Part shown: in pieces, positions 17,757 through 26,426 of the stretch
Numbering within the stretch: position 1 is the first letter of the stretch
How the letters are laid out: each line of letters opens with the position of its first letter
Source of the DNA: Legionella sainthelensi
GTDB taxonomy: Bacteria; Pseudomonadota; Gammaproteobacteria; Legionellales; Legionellaceae
Direction: 5' to 3'
NCBI RefSeq assembly: GCF_900637685.1
Contig: NZ_LR134388.1
Location: 62,001 to 126,000 of the forward strand
Length of the DNA stretch: 64,000 nt
Translations under genes and position numbers: made by a program
The notes under the pieces: model-generated
Told to the model about the DNA's origin: nothing
The model's database searches: none
The model's input: the letters and a program-made list of their open reading frames with translations, nothing else

Positions 17757-18707
17757 TTAGAGAAATCCTTGTGCTTTCATCCACTCCTCATTGGCAAATT
17801 TAGACATATAATTACGAATTGAATCAGGTAAAATGACGAGGCATTTTTGTCCCTTACTTAAGGATTTTGCAGCTTGTAGTGCAGCCCACATAGCAGCACC
17901 AGAAGAGCCTCCTACCAACAAGCCTTCTTCTCGAATTAAATCTCTGGCAGTTTGAAATGAATTGATGTCATTGATTTTAATATACTTATCGATTAAATGA
18001 TTATCTAATACTTCTGGGAAGAAATCATAACCTATGCCTTCTACCTGATAGGATTTAATTTCAGTGCCACCACCAAGAATGGAACCTTCAGGATCAACGC
18101 CAATGATTTTAATTGAGGGATTGTATTCTTTAAGACGCTTTGCTATCCCAGTGATAGTACCACCGGTGCCAACGCCAGCGACAATCATATGTAAGTCCTT
18201 GCCGAAATCATCAATAATTTCTTGGGCTGTACCATGATAATGGGCATTGGGATTATTGGGATTGGCGTATTGATCAAGAATATGTGAATTGGGGATTTCT
18301 GCATGCAATTTTTTTGCTAAGGAAATGTGGCTCTCGGGATCATCATATGCTGCTTCAGTTGGCGTGCGATAAATTTTTGCCCCTAAACGCTCGAGTACCG
18401 ATTGCTTTTCTTGGCTCATTTTTTCGGGCATGGTGATAATAACTTTATAACCGAGTACAGCTCCTGCTAAAGCAATACCTATCCCTGTATTCCCAGAAGT
18501 GGGTTCTATAAGTGTGTCGCCGGGTTTAATAAGTCCATCTCGTTCAGCATGAACAACCATCTCATACCCAATACGATCTTTTACGGAGCCTCCCGGATTG
18601 AAAAATTCACATTTGGCATAGAGCTCACAGTCGAGATCTTGGCCGAGACGATTAATTTTTACGACGGGAGTATGTCCAATGGTCGCAAGTATGTTCGGAT
18701 AAATCAT
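17757..18707 (-). CDS. Cysteine synthase / cystathionine beta-synthase-like PLP enzyme
   Basis: 316-aa fold-type II PLP enzyme. The Schiff-base lysine is Lys43 in NPGGSVKDR, the substrate loop is [10 protein letters not shown] (about 68-77), and the phosphate-binding loop is GVGTGGT. The stretch [14 protein letters not shown] is typical of cystathionine beta-synthases rather than CysK, whose equivalent is VQGIGAGF. There is no heme or Bateman domain. It therefore makes cystathionine or cysteine from serine-type substrates. The choice between CBS and O-acetylserine sulfhydrylase needs assay, so I give no symbol. It is monocistronic by position. Confidence 0.85.
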   Translation of the reverse strand: MIYPNILATIGHTPVVKINRLGQDLDCELYAKCEFFNPGGSVKDRIGYEMVVHAERDGLIKPGDTLIEPTSGNTGIGIALAGAVLGYKVIITMPEKMSQEKQSVLERLGAKIYRTPTEAAYDDPESHISLAKKLHAEIPNSHILDQYANPNNPNAHYHGTAQEIIDDFGKDLHMIVAGVGTGGTITGIAKRLKEYNPSIKIIGVDPEGSILGGGTEIKSYQVEGIGYDFFPEVLDNHLIDKYIKINDINSFQTARDLIREEGLLVGGSSGAAMWAALQAAKSLSKGQKCLVILPDSIRNYMSKFANEEWMKAQGFL

Positions 18708-18870
18708 ATTGGGTCCTTGATTAAAAAATAGGGATTTTTATTATAGGTCTTTTAATCGCAAAAAAAAAATTCTTCTAGCTTAAGGTTTGAAGTAATTTTG
18801 AAATGGATTGATTAATATTTTAACACTGATATAATGTTTCTCAGACTTTACTTCTTGACAAGGATTTAGT

Positions 18871-19395
18871 ATGTTTGCCCGCCTTTTTCCCGTTGTAAAT
18901 CGTGCAGTGCCTCGAATATCTAGAAACGTGAGTAACTCTTCCATTGCTCAAGACATGAATCGTTTATTTTCTTCATCTATTCATCACATACCGAGACCGC
19001 ATAGTACAGAGTACCTACAACTACAGCAAAAATTATTTAAGCTGGATAATATACCCACCGATCTGACTACATTACGCAAAGGAACAGAACTTGTTGGGTT
19101 AAATATTACTGCAGTAGAACCGCGTTTTTTAAACACTGGCCCAGTATATAATCCTCAAATCTTAAAGGCTATTACTCACAATGAAAAAAATGAATGGCTG
19201 GAAATGGCAAAATCATATTACGCTCAACTTGGTAAATATGAACTCTTGTGTGATGTGAATTGCATTACAACTAAATCAGAGGCTGGGGTTCCTATTCATT
19301 ATATCGATCATAGTTTACTTGATGTCAAATCTTATACCCCACTGGAAAAAGTGTTTGATCTCGGGGTAAATAATCCAGCACCGCGTTCGCTTTAA
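18871..19395 (+). CDS. Unknown protein with mitochondrial-presequence-like N-terminus
   Basis: 174-aa protein of unknown function. The first ~40 residues (MFARLFPVVNRAVPRISRN, then Ser-rich sequence) contain six Arg and no Glu, with one Asp, and look like an amphipathic mitochondrial targeting sequence. They have no bacterial signal-peptide hydrophobic core. The rest is a small globular domain with LRKGTELVGLNITAVEPR. The 20684-22099 gene nearby begins the same way (MFSRIL...), suggesting both are host-directed. Effector status is an inference. The ATG has AAGGA upstream. Confidence 0.65.
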   Translation: MFARLFPVVNRAVPRISRNVSNSSIAQDMNRLFSSSIHHIPRPHSTEYLQLQQKLFKLDNIPTDLTTLRKGTELVGLNITAVEPRFLNTGPVYNPQILKAITHNEKNEWLEMAKSYYAQLGKYELLCDVNCITTKSEAGVPIHYIDHSLLDVKSYTPLEKVFDLGVNNPAPRSL

Positions 19396-19615
19396 ATCAC
19401 TTGCGGGAGCTACGCTGGGGAGAACTAGAGTTGTATTCGCCGTGTTCGTGGGACGTTACACCAATTTAGCACCACAACGGAGAACTCAATTTCACCAGCG
19501 AAACAAATTTGACAAGCTGCTGCAACTCAGGTTGTTAGCGTTTTTAAAATTCGACCACCGCACTTTTTTCGTTCCGAAAAGCTAATTGACGATGTCAGCA
19601 CAGTCCTTTATCTGC

Positions 19616-19680
19616 CATTTTATGACAGTTGTTTATTTTTTTCTTTGATTAATAATACCTGAATTCTTTTTGTTTAGTCT
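19616..19680 (+). promoter_or_regulatory. Promoter-like block shared with the 23038 gene (copy A)
   Basis: About 65 bp starting CATTTTATGACAG, with TTTGATTAATAATACCTGA in the middle. It is roughly 75-80% identical by eye to 22955-23021 and ends shortly before the ATG at 19690. Two otherwise unrelated genes thus share an upstream module. Confidence 0.5.
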
Positions 19681-19689
19681 TTATTAAAT

Positions 19690-20361
19690 ATGTTTAAGCC
19701 TTCCATAGTCGACATACGCGAACAACTCAATATTGCAAAATTAAAAAAATTTAATAACGAAATACTCCAGGAATTGTTTCAAAAATTTTATCGGGAATGC
19801 GCATTCTTTTTTGAAAAATTTGATAAAATAAGCATTTTTGAGTGCAATAGAGTATTTCTTTTCTTAAAAGAAATGAATGTCTTAGCTACTCAATTAAGTA
19901 GTTCGGTTGCTCTAACCCCTTATGAATTTTACCAGTACTAACAGAAAATATACGGGTTGATGCCTGGCATGCCGGAACGTATTTGCAATTATGGACTTAG
20001 ATTTGCAATGGTAGCTTTTTATACAATTTCTTTTTCTACTTGCTTGGGTTTGCTGTTAGGGGCTATTTCCATGAGTTTACCCCTACTGATTACCGGTTTG
20101 ATAATAGGGGCATGTATGGGGGCTGCGATAGGCGTTGCAGAGGGAAATGCAAAAGTAGATGGCTGGTGTTATCGTTTTTTTAGATCCAAAGACCCTGCTC
20201 CGATTAAAGCTGGCGATGCCTTTGTTCAAGAACTTAACAATCTCTTGAATCCAAATGAAAAAATGGAAGTTATTCATAATCCAAATGGTATGGATATAGG
20301 AAATAATTGTTTTGCAAATTGTCTACTTTTTAGGGGGCAATACAGCCTGGGTTACTTCTAA
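19690..20361 (+). pseudogene. Membrane-hairpin protein interrupted by an in-frame stop
   Basis: Two open segments lie in the same frame. Residues 1-83 begin MFKPSIVDIREQLNIAKLKK and end at TAA (19939-19941). The frame then stays open to 20361, running QKIYGLMPGMPERICNYGLR into two adjacent membrane helices (about AMVAFYTISFSTCLGLLLGA and LLITGLIIGACMGAAIGVA) and a soluble tail. Read through, the product would be about 223 aa, so a single nonsense change of the codon after TAC seems to have broken it. The TM hairpin plus soluble tail resembles many Legionella effector-like proteins. The downstream segment alone lacks a ribosome site. Confidence 0.6.
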
Positions 20362-20683
20362 TTACAAGTGCAACCCACAAAGACATTGTATGTGCAAATG
20401 GTATCGTTAATTTAGTTTTTCGGACGAAAGAACGTGTTGTAGTCAAATTTTAAGACGCAAAGAATCTGGATTGCAGCAGCTTGCCAAATTTGGGTCACTG
20501 TTAATTTGATGTACCATTTCATTGCTCACTTTAATGCAGTGATAAAGCAACTACTCCGGTACGCCACGAAAGCTGTCATTAAACCCATGATAACGTCATA
20601 TTGAATACGAATGACCTAGTGTATAACGATATCTAGTTGTGCTCTAAAAACAATAACTTATAGGGAATGACACTCTGATTACT
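20362..20683. other. Intergenic region, no clear content
   Basis: About 320 bases between the interrupted membrane gene and the end of the 471-aa gene. No open frame, strong hairpin or promoter is evident. It may be decayed gene sequence. Confidence 0.4.
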
Positions 20684-22099
20684 CTAATCCTTGTTGCTTC
20701 CACTAAGACCACAAGATAATGATTGATCTTTGTCCTGTTCGCTAGTCAGGAGATTTTCCTTATAGAGTTCATAGTGCAATGCAAAATGTTCAGTCACCAA
20801 ATCCAATGTATCACCCACTGTTGACGCCATCGAACTTTGTGGATCGACGCACTCCTTTAATAATTGTGGAACAGCATACAGAAGTTCTGTTGGCGTCAAT
20901 TCTACGAAAGGTTGTTTCCAAACATTATGATTAACCCAATGTAAGGCTGGAAGAACTTCATAATAATTATGATATCCTTGTTTGTAAAAATTACATCCTG
21001 CCAGTACCATACCTAAACCAATGGTTGCATTCGGGCCATCTACAAGCCCTGACTTCCCTGCTTTATGTAAAAGTCCCAATGAAGCTTGCATCACTGCTCC
21101 AGTAGTTCCCGAAACATCAAAAAAGTGTGGCAAATTCATATGATCATGAAGTTGGATGGTTCTGCCCCTGGGATCTTTTACAATGACGCTGCGTAATTGT
21201 GGGATTTCTGGAAGAGGGCCGCCTTTACGTGAACAACACTCAAGATAATGATTAATTGTAACGCGCTCTTCCTCTGTTATTGGCGCTCCGTGGGTATATT
21301 GCTGCATCTGCAAATGCGCGTAAGGTGAGCCCGGTGCTTTGATATATGGCACATGAAAAATACTTAATGAAGGCATCATTACTTTATCCATAAAATGCTC
21401 TAAATCGCCTATATCTCTTTGTTCTTTTTTAGCCTTAGCAACTTTGCAGTAAGGAGTCCCATAAGTATTCGCAATCGTACCCAGAGGGGATAACACGACT
21501 TCAAGAATTCTTGAAAGTTGTTGTGGCGGAACTGTTTTTTCACCAGTAAGGATACGAATTAGCTCAGTCTGGTCTACGATCATATCTTTAGAGCGGCTTT
21601 CATTAACATTGGAGCCCAGCTCAAAAAGACTTCTGAATGTTTTTGCATCTAATTTAGCTAATTCCTTCCCAAGCTCAGCCGCTATAATCTGAGTGATATG
21701 CTCAATTTCAGAGGTTGGGTTTCTTAATATTCCAATTGCTGTTCGCATTAATAATAAATGTTCTGGACAAACCGCAAAAATCTTATCAACCGCGCAATTC
21801 TGTCCATATGTGCTTCCATGGGCATATACAATGGATGGATGAACTATTTTTCCTGAAGCTAATGGTGGTTGGATTTCAGCTGACTCTCGCGAAGAGTGGG
21901 TTGTTGGGATTATTGTTGCCAATGTCATTGATTTTGCGATATCTTGTTTTGCAGGATTTTCCCATTCTTTATCAAATCGAGTGGAAGCATAGGTAGATAT
22001 CCCGCGACTGGGAGCCCCATTGACAAGATATGAAGTAACTCTTTGGATATTGTAGCGACTTGTAGCACTACCCGCACCAGTTAGTATTCTTGAAAACAT
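20684..22099 (-). CDS. Unknown 471-aa protein with mitochondrial-presequence-like N-terminus
   Basis: No domain is recognised. The N-terminus MFSRILTGAGSATSRYNIQR continues VTSYLVNGAPSRGISTYAS. It is rich in Arg, Ser and Thr with no acidic residue for about 40 positions, and has an R-x-x-S-like potential cleavage site, so it closely resembles a eukaryotic mitochondrial presequence. The body is mainly soluble with several Cys and His residues (KVAKAKKEQRDIGDLEHFMD, GCNFYKQGYHNYYEVLPALHW). The C-terminus is polar with Glu/Asp and Ser (LTSEQDKDQSLSCGLSG), compatible with a Dot/Icm signal. A CTTAA..TTTAA repeat with an 11-bp period lies about 130 bp upstream. Effector status is inferred. Confidence 0.7.
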   Translation of the reverse strand: MFSRILTGAGSATSRYNIQRVTSYLVNGAPSRGISTYASTRFDKEWENPAKQDIAKSMTLATIIPTTHSSRESAEIQPPLASGKIVHPSIVYAHGSTYGQNCAVDKIFAVCPEHLLLMRTAIGILRNPTSEIEHITQIIAAELGKELAKLDAKTFRSLFELGSNVNESRSKDMIVDQTELIRILTGEKTVPPQQLSRILEVVLSPLGTIANTYGTPYCKVAKAKKEQRDIGDLEHFMDKVMMPSLSIFHVPYIKAPGSPYAHLQMQQYTHGAPITEEERVTINHYLECCSRKGGPLPEIPQLRSVIVKDPRGRTIQLHDHMNLPHFFDVSGTTGAVMQASLGLLHKAGKSGLVDGPNATIGLGMVLAGCNFYKQGYHNYYEVLPALHWVNHNVWKQPFVELTPTELLYAVPQLLKECVDPQSSMASTVGDTLDLVTEHFALHYELYKENLLTSEQDKDQSLSCGLSGSNKD

Positions 22100-22480
22100 A
22101 ATAGTATATACCTCGTATATTCAGACAAATGACATTTATAAAACACAGATCGGTTGTTAAAATGTTTTAATTCATGTTCAATCAAAACGAATGCATTTTT
22201 TTTATTTTATTTGTACTATTTTACATTACTTTGATTAAAGAATTGTTAAGTAATTCTATGAGTAAATTATTTATTGAAAAAATTGATTCTTAGCGTTGGA
22301 GTTGGTGTTGCCCCGTTTCTCTGCAACAGCATAGGGCTGTATTCAAATTTAGTAGGGTATTTTGGGTGTCATTTTAATTTTGTGGTGACATTTCACATTG
22401 TTTTAAGTGGTGCTTTTATTTTTTTTAATCTATATTAAATGGTGATTCATTAAAAATAATAAAAAGCAGGGAGCAATACT
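22100..22480. other. Divergent intergenic region upstream of the 471-aa gene and the lipoprotein gene
   Basis: About 380 A/T-rich bases. On the minus strand, CTTAACAAT, TC, TTTAATCAA (complement of 22231-22250) is a partial PmrA-like direct repeat with an 11-bp period. TGTTGC (22306-22311) and GCAACA (22323-22328) form a small hairpin on the lipoprotein side. No coding frame is seen. Confidence 0.4.
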
Positions 22481-22741
22481 ATGCCAAATTTTAAATCATT
22501 AAAATGGTGTTTTGGAATAGCTTTATCTCTGGGGTTAGGTGCATGTAGCATGGATATGCAACGCTCAGAGCAATCGAATTATCCTAAATCTTATGAACCA
22601 ACGAATAAAACGCAGTCTGAAAAGCAGGCGGTTACTAAACCAAAAGCACAGCAAAAGACCTATGCTTCCAAAGATCCTACTCAGCCAGCTACTCCAGGGC
22701 CTGCTCGTAAAGCGGCACCTCAGATTCCTGTGATTCAATAA
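22481..22741 (+). CDS. Small lipoprotein
   Basis: 86-aa protein with a lipoprotein signal: basic start, hydrophobic core CFGIALSLGLGAC, and lipobox L-G-A-C with Cys at about 22. The mature part is short, Lys/Gln/Pro-rich and probably unstructured, ending PQIPVIQ. The Ser and Met after the Cys do not give an inner-membrane retention signal, so outer-membrane sorting is likely. The ribosome site AGGGAG precedes the ATG. A second copy of its last codons, ending LPQIPVIQ and stop, lies at about 23527-23553, part of the duplication around the inserted gene. Confidence 0.78.
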   Translation: MPNFKSLKWCFGIALSLGLGACSMDMQRSEQSNYPKSYEPTNKTQSEKQAVTKPKAQQKTYASKDPTQPATPGPARKAAPQIPVIQ

Positions 22742-22929
22742 TATTAACCTGTCTTGGCCTTTCTGCTTACAGGGCAGAAAGGCGAGTATCAATAAACGTC
22801 TTTATTGACTGAGTATGACTCAATTAATGGGGTGAGGCATTTCTTTTGGTTTTACAAATTCAGCAAATTGTTCTGCAGTTAAAAAACCGAGCTTAACTGC
22901 TGCTACTTGCAAAGAAGAGTTATCATGAC
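22716..22929. repeat. Direct repeat copy 1: lipoprotein tail, hairpin and fumC tail
   Basis: This block is homologous to 23527-23742. It contains the last codons of the lipoprotein gene, the hairpin GCCTTTCTGC / GCAGAAAGGC (22757-22766 with 22774-22783), and at 22823-22929 a copy of the 3' end of fumC in inverse coding sense. This fumC copy has lost one base (GAGGCATTT versus GAGGTCATTT) and is not functional. The second block retains the real fumC end. Confidence 0.8.
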
Positions 22930-22954
22930 GATACGGCTTGCCCCCTCTACCTAT

Positions 22955-23021
22955 CATTTTATGACAGCTGTTTGTTTTTTACTTTGATTGGATAATATCT
23001 GAGTTGCTTTTTAGGCAGACT
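22955..23021 (+). promoter_or_regulatory. Promoter-like block shared with the 19690 gene (copy B)
   Basis: CATTTTATGACAGCTGTTTG followed by T6ACTTTGATTGGATAATATCTGAG closely matches 19616-19680. GATAAT at 22991-22996 is a plausible -10. The block begins right after the duplicated fumC tail and ends 16 bp before the ATG at 23038. Confidence 0.5.
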
Positions 23022-23037
23022 TATCAAAGGAGAAATC

Positions 23038-23445
23038 ATGTTAATTCCAGCTGGAAAAGAAAGTGAATATTCCAAAGAAGAATTAAAATCATTAAAAGTT
23101 ACCACCGATTATGAGGGTAATGTTACAAATTTTCCTAAAGTTGATTACGGATGGCATGTTGCATGTGCATATAATCAATTTGGGATGAATGGTATGGCTA
23201 AAATGTTTATTTGCCAATCAATTGAAGACATGAATGAGTTAGTACGTAATTATCATATGGGTGGCGCACTTAGGATGGATTGGTATGCTGTACCAGACAC
23301 ACATTTTGTAAAGATTATGTCAGTTGAAGAATGGCAATCTGGTTTAAAAGGAAATAAATCCCAATCTTCACCTTCTTTCTTCAAAGCAAATCCCAATAAT
23401 ATTGATTCTTCTGAGGATAAACAAAATAATATGAGTTATAACTAA
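23038..23445 (+). CDS. Unknown 135-aa protein (inserted gene)
   Basis: Soluble protein with no recognised domain. It begins MLIPAGKESEYSKEELKSLK and contains an aromatic-rich core (VDYGWHVACAYNQFGMNGMA, LRMDWYAVPDTHFVKIMS) and a polar, probably disordered tail of about 35 residues. The ribosome site AAAGGAGA is strong. It sits between duplicated copies of its neighbours' 3' ends, so it was inserted by a duplication or recombination event. Its last codons form one arm of a perfect 30-bp palindrome. The Ser/Asn/Asp/Glu-rich tail would suit a Dot/Icm substrate but proves nothing. Confidence 0.65.
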   Translation: MLIPAGKESEYSKEELKSLKVTTDYEGNVTNFPKVDYGWHVACAYNQFGMNGMAKMFICQSIEDMNELVRNYHMGGALRMDWYAVPDTHFVKIMSVEEWQSGLKGNKSQSSPSFFKANPNNIDSSEDKQNNMSYN

Positions 23446-23460
23446 TTAGTTATAACTCAT
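23431..23460. repeat. Perfect 30-bp palindrome at the end of the 23038 gene
   Basis: ATGAGTTATAACTAA at 23431-23445 is followed directly by its exact reverse complement at 23446-23460, with no loop base. It includes the stop codon. As RNA it would form a hairpin after losing a few central bases, but it has no T-tract. As DNA it is a large symmetric site. Confidence 0.8.
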
Positions 23461-23526
23461 GGAAAATTGACTTATGGCCTGATGCCTCAATGAAAGGTGT
23501 TGCCGGACAAACAAGTACTAATCCGT

Positions 23527-23742
23527 TGCCTCAAATTCCTGTAATTCAATAATATTGAATAGAGTTGTCCTTTCTGCTTATAAGGCAGAAAGGCAAGCAT
23601 AAGTAAAAAACCTTCACTCACAGGATTTTTCTAGATTAATGGGGTGAGGTCATTTCTTCTGGTTTTACAAATTCAGCAAATTGTTCTGCAGTTAAAAAAC
23701 CTAGCTTAACTGCTGCTTCTTGCAAAGAAGAGTTATCATGAT
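23527..23742. repeat. Direct repeat copy 2: lipoprotein-tail remnant, hairpin and true fumC 3' end
   Basis: Second copy of the 22716-22929 block. It starts with a remnant of a lipoprotein gene ending LPQIPVIQ-stop, then the hairpin CCTTTCTGC / GCAGAAAGG (23569-23577 with 23585-23593), and then the authentic 3' end of fumC from 23635. Confidence 0.8.
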
Positions 23743-25027
23743 GTGCCGTTTTAGCAATTTTAGCTGCTTTATCATAACCAATATGCTGATTTAATGCGGT
23801 AACTAACATTAAAGAATGATGTAAATAGTAATCAATCACTTTGTGATTGGCCTCGATTCCTTCGGCGCAAAACTCTTGAAAAGAGCGGCAGGTATCGGTC
23901 AATAGGTTCAGAGAATGAAGCACATTAAGGATGATCACGGGTTTAAACACATTCAATTCAAAATTACCTTGGCTGTCGGCGATACCTACAGTGGCATCGT
24001 TACCTAAAACTTGGGCACAAACCATAGTCATTGCTTCACATTGAGTAGGGTTTACCTTGCCAGGCATAATAGAAGAACCCGGTTCGTTTTCAGGTATTAT
24101 CAGCTCGCCTATACCACATCGAGGTCCTGACGCTAACCAACGAATATCATTGGCAATTTTCATGAGTGCACAAGCCAGGGTTTTCATCGCACTGTGGGCA
24201 AAAACTAAAGGCTCATGAGATGCTAGGGCGGCAAACTTATTAGGTGCGCTGACGAAGGGTAGTTTGGTGATTTGTGCAATATGTTCTGCGACTTTGGTGG
24301 CAAACTGAGGATGAGTATTTAATCCTGTTCCTACCGCAGTTCCCCCTGCTGCCAATTCATATAACTCAGGTAAAACCTCTTCGAATCGTTGAATACATGC
24401 ATCAAGTTGAGCAACATAGCCTGAAAATTCTTGGCCTAGAGTAATAGGTACCGCATCTTGCAAATGAGTACGGCCAATTTTAACTACATCTTTAAATGCA
24501 GCCACTTTTACTGCAAAGGCATCACGCAAGCTTTGTACTGCAGGAATGAGTTGTTTATTGAACGCAATGGCAGCGGCTATATGCATCGCTGTGGGGAATG
24601 TATCATTTGATGATTGAGACATATTCACATGGTCATTGGGATGAATGGGCGATTTGCTGCCCATAGTTCCGCCTGCTAATTCGATTGCGCGATTGGAAAT
24701 GACTTCATTCGCATTCATGTTTGATTGGGTGCCACTGCCTGTTTGCCAGACATGCAAAGGGAAATGTTCATCCAACATTCCTTTACTGACTTCCTCAGCT
24801 GCTTGAATAATAAGATCGGCTTTTTCTTTAGGTAATTTACCCAAATCAAGATTAGTGAGTGCCGCAGCCTTTTTTAAAATCCCAAAAGCGTGTGTCACTT
24901 CGCGCGGCATAATGTCTTTGCCTATGTTAAAGTGATGTAGCGAACGCTCGGTTTGTGCTCCCCAATATTTATCAGCAGGAACGGAAATTTCGCCCATACT
25001 GTCGGATTCGATACGTGTTTTACTCAT
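23636..25027 (-). CDS. fumC: Class II fumarate hydratase
   Basis: 463-aa oxygen-stable, iron-free fumarase of the TCA cycle, interconverting fumarate and L-malate. The superfamily signature [11 protein letters not shown] carries the catalytic-loop Ser, and [27 protein letters not shown] and GRTHLQDA(V)P are the other active-site regions. Length and motifs fit FumC. An extra copy of its last ~108 bp lies at 22823-22929. The gene is divergent from rsmE. Confidence 0.97.
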   Translation of the reverse strand: MSKTRIESDSMGEISVPADKYWGAQTERSLHHFNIGKDIMPREVTHAFGILKKAAALTNLDLGKLPKEKADLIIQAAEEVSKGMLDEHFPLHVWQTGSGTQSNMNANEVISNRAIELAGGTMGSKSPIHPNDHVNMSQSSNDTFPTAMHIAAAIAFNKQLIPAVQSLRDAFAVKVAAFKDVVKIGRTHLQDAVPITLGQEFSGYVAQLDACIQRFEEVLPELYELAAGGTAVGTGLNTHPQFATKVAEHIAQITKLPFVSAPNKFAALASHEPLVFAHSAMKTLACALMKIANDIRWLASGPRCGIGELIIPENEPGSSIMPGKVNPTQCEAMTMVCAQVLGNDATVGIADSQGNFELNVFKPVIILNVLHSLNLLTDTCRSFQEFCAEGIEANHKVIDYYLHHSLMLVTALNQHIGYDKAAKIAKTAHHDNSSLQEAAVKLGFLTAEQFAEFVKPEEMTSPH

Positions 25028-25155
25028 AATTTCTAATTTCCTTGCCCCGTTAATGAAATAAAAAATTCTATCATATGGGACAAAAATAAGTAATTTTTGT
25101 TATAGTTCGGGTAAAGTTTTAACTGAGTTGGACAACGAAAGAGAACAAAAAACTC

Positions 25156-25884
25156 ATGAGAGCAGTACGTATTTACCAGCCAGGCAACTACGGCACAGGC
25201 CAGCTACTTGAATTGTCTCCAGAGGCGAGTCAACATGTTGGGGTTGTTTTGCGCATGCAAGTGGGCGAGCACCTTACTTTATTTTGCGGTGATAATCGAG
25301 AATTTGATGCAATCATCGAGACGGTGAAAAAAAAGCAAGTTATTGTTGTTGTCGGTTCCATAAAAGACGTAAGCCGAGAATCTCCTGTAGCGATTCATTT
25401 AGCGCAAGCCATTTCCAAAGGGGAGCGTATGGAATGGGTGATGCAAAAAGCGGTTGAATTAGGTGTGGCCAGCATCACTCCTATTATTACAGAACGCTGT
25501 GTGGTCAAATTAGATCAAGAGCGAATGGCCAAAAAACTTCACCAGTGGCAGGCTATAGTAATTGCTGCTTGTGAACAATCAGGACGTAATCGTGTCCCTA
25601 CAGTTCATCCTCCTATAACCCTCAACCGTTACGTGGATGAAGTCCAAGCTGAATTAAAGTTTATTTTACATCCAGGAAAAAATAAAACTTGGCGTGATTA
25701 CACTTTGAAAGCAGCGGATGTTGTTTTATTGATTGGACCAGAAGGTGGGTTAAGTGAACAGGAGGTGCAATATACATGTACGCATGGATTTCAGCCTCTC
25801 TCTTTAGGCCCAAGAATTTTACGTACGGAAACAGCGGCAATTACTGCATTAAGTGTGTTGCAAGCGGTAGGTGGTGATCTATAA
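25156..25884 (+). CDS. rsmE: 16S rRNA (uracil1498-N3)-methyltransferase
   Basis: 242-aa SPOUT-family enzyme that methylates U1498 in the decoding region of 16S rRNA. The N-terminal PUA-like domain begins MRAVRIYQPG. The C-terminal trefoil-knot SAM site is LLIGPEGGLSEQEV and LGPRILRTETAAITAL, both diagnostic, and QKAVELGVASITPIITERCV is the other family block. trxA follows after 39 bp, so the two may be co-transcribed. Confidence 0.95.
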   Translation: MRAVRIYQPGNYGTGQLLELSPEASQHVGVVLRMQVGEHLTLFCGDNREFDAIIETVKKKQVIVVVGSIKDVSRESPVAIHLAQAISKGERMEWVMQKAVELGVASITPIITERCVVKLDQERMAKKLHQWQAIVIAACEQSGRNRVPTVHPPITLNRYVDEVQAELKFILHPGKNKTWRDYTLKAADVVLLIGPEGGLSEQEVQYTCTHGFQPLSLGPRILRTETAAITALSVLQAVGGDL

Positions 25885-25923
25885 TAGGTAAGTTAACCAA
25901 TTTTAAACAACAGAGGTTTACAC

Positions 25924-26250
25924 ATGAGTGATCTTATTAAAACCGTAACAGACGCAAGCTTTGAACAAGAAGTCATGCAATCCAATAAGCCGGTATTAGT
26001 TGATTTTTGGGCGGAGTGGTGCGGACCATGCCGTGCATTAACACCTATATTGGAAGAAGTAGCTGGTACGCATAGCGAACAAGTGACATTTGCAAAAATT
26101 AATATAGATGAGAATCCACAAGCTCCTGCAAAATATGGCGTGATGAGCATTCCTACCTTGATTTTATTTAAAAATGGTCAAGTTGAAGCAGTAAAAATGG
26201 GATTGCTTTCAAAATCTCAATTAAGTGCTTTTGTTGAGAGTCACGTATAA
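25924..26250 (+). CDS. trxA: Thioredoxin 1
   Basis: 108-aa thioredoxin with the active site WCGPC (Trp32, Cys33, Cys36), the buried Asp in VLVDFWAEW and the cis-proline in SIPTLILFK. It is the cytosolic disulfide reductase, recycled by thioredoxin reductase, and the likely donor for the 2-Cys peroxiredoxin in this window. rho follows downstream, as in E. coli and many gammaproteobacteria. The ribosome site AGAGG lies upstream. Confidence 0.96.
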   Translation: MSDLIKTVTDASFEQEVMQSNKPVLVDFWAEWCGPCRALTPILEEVAGTHSEQVTFAKINIDENPQAPAKYGVMSIPTLILFKNGQVEAVKMGLLSKSQLSAFVESHV

Positions 26251-26314
26251 ATTTTTATTTTTCTACATAAAAATGTTGTATCTTTTAGTAAAGCTGTGAT
26301 AGCCTGTTTGCAAT

Positions 26315-26341
26315 ATGTGATATACTAATAATATATCACAT
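26315..26341. promoter_or_regulatory. Inverted repeat between trxA and rho
   Basis: ATGTGATATA (26315-26324) and TATATCACAT (26332-26341) form a perfect 10-bp dyad around a 7-base A/T spacer. It lies about 85 bp before the rho start, and could be a weak terminator for trxA, an operator or part of a rho autoregulatory leader. Confidence 0.45.
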
Positions 26342-26426
26342 AGGCAGCATTGAATCCTTAGCTGCTATTCTTAATAAACATTATCCCGGATATTCAATTC
26401 GTTAAACAACCAATCAAGTGAGAAGT

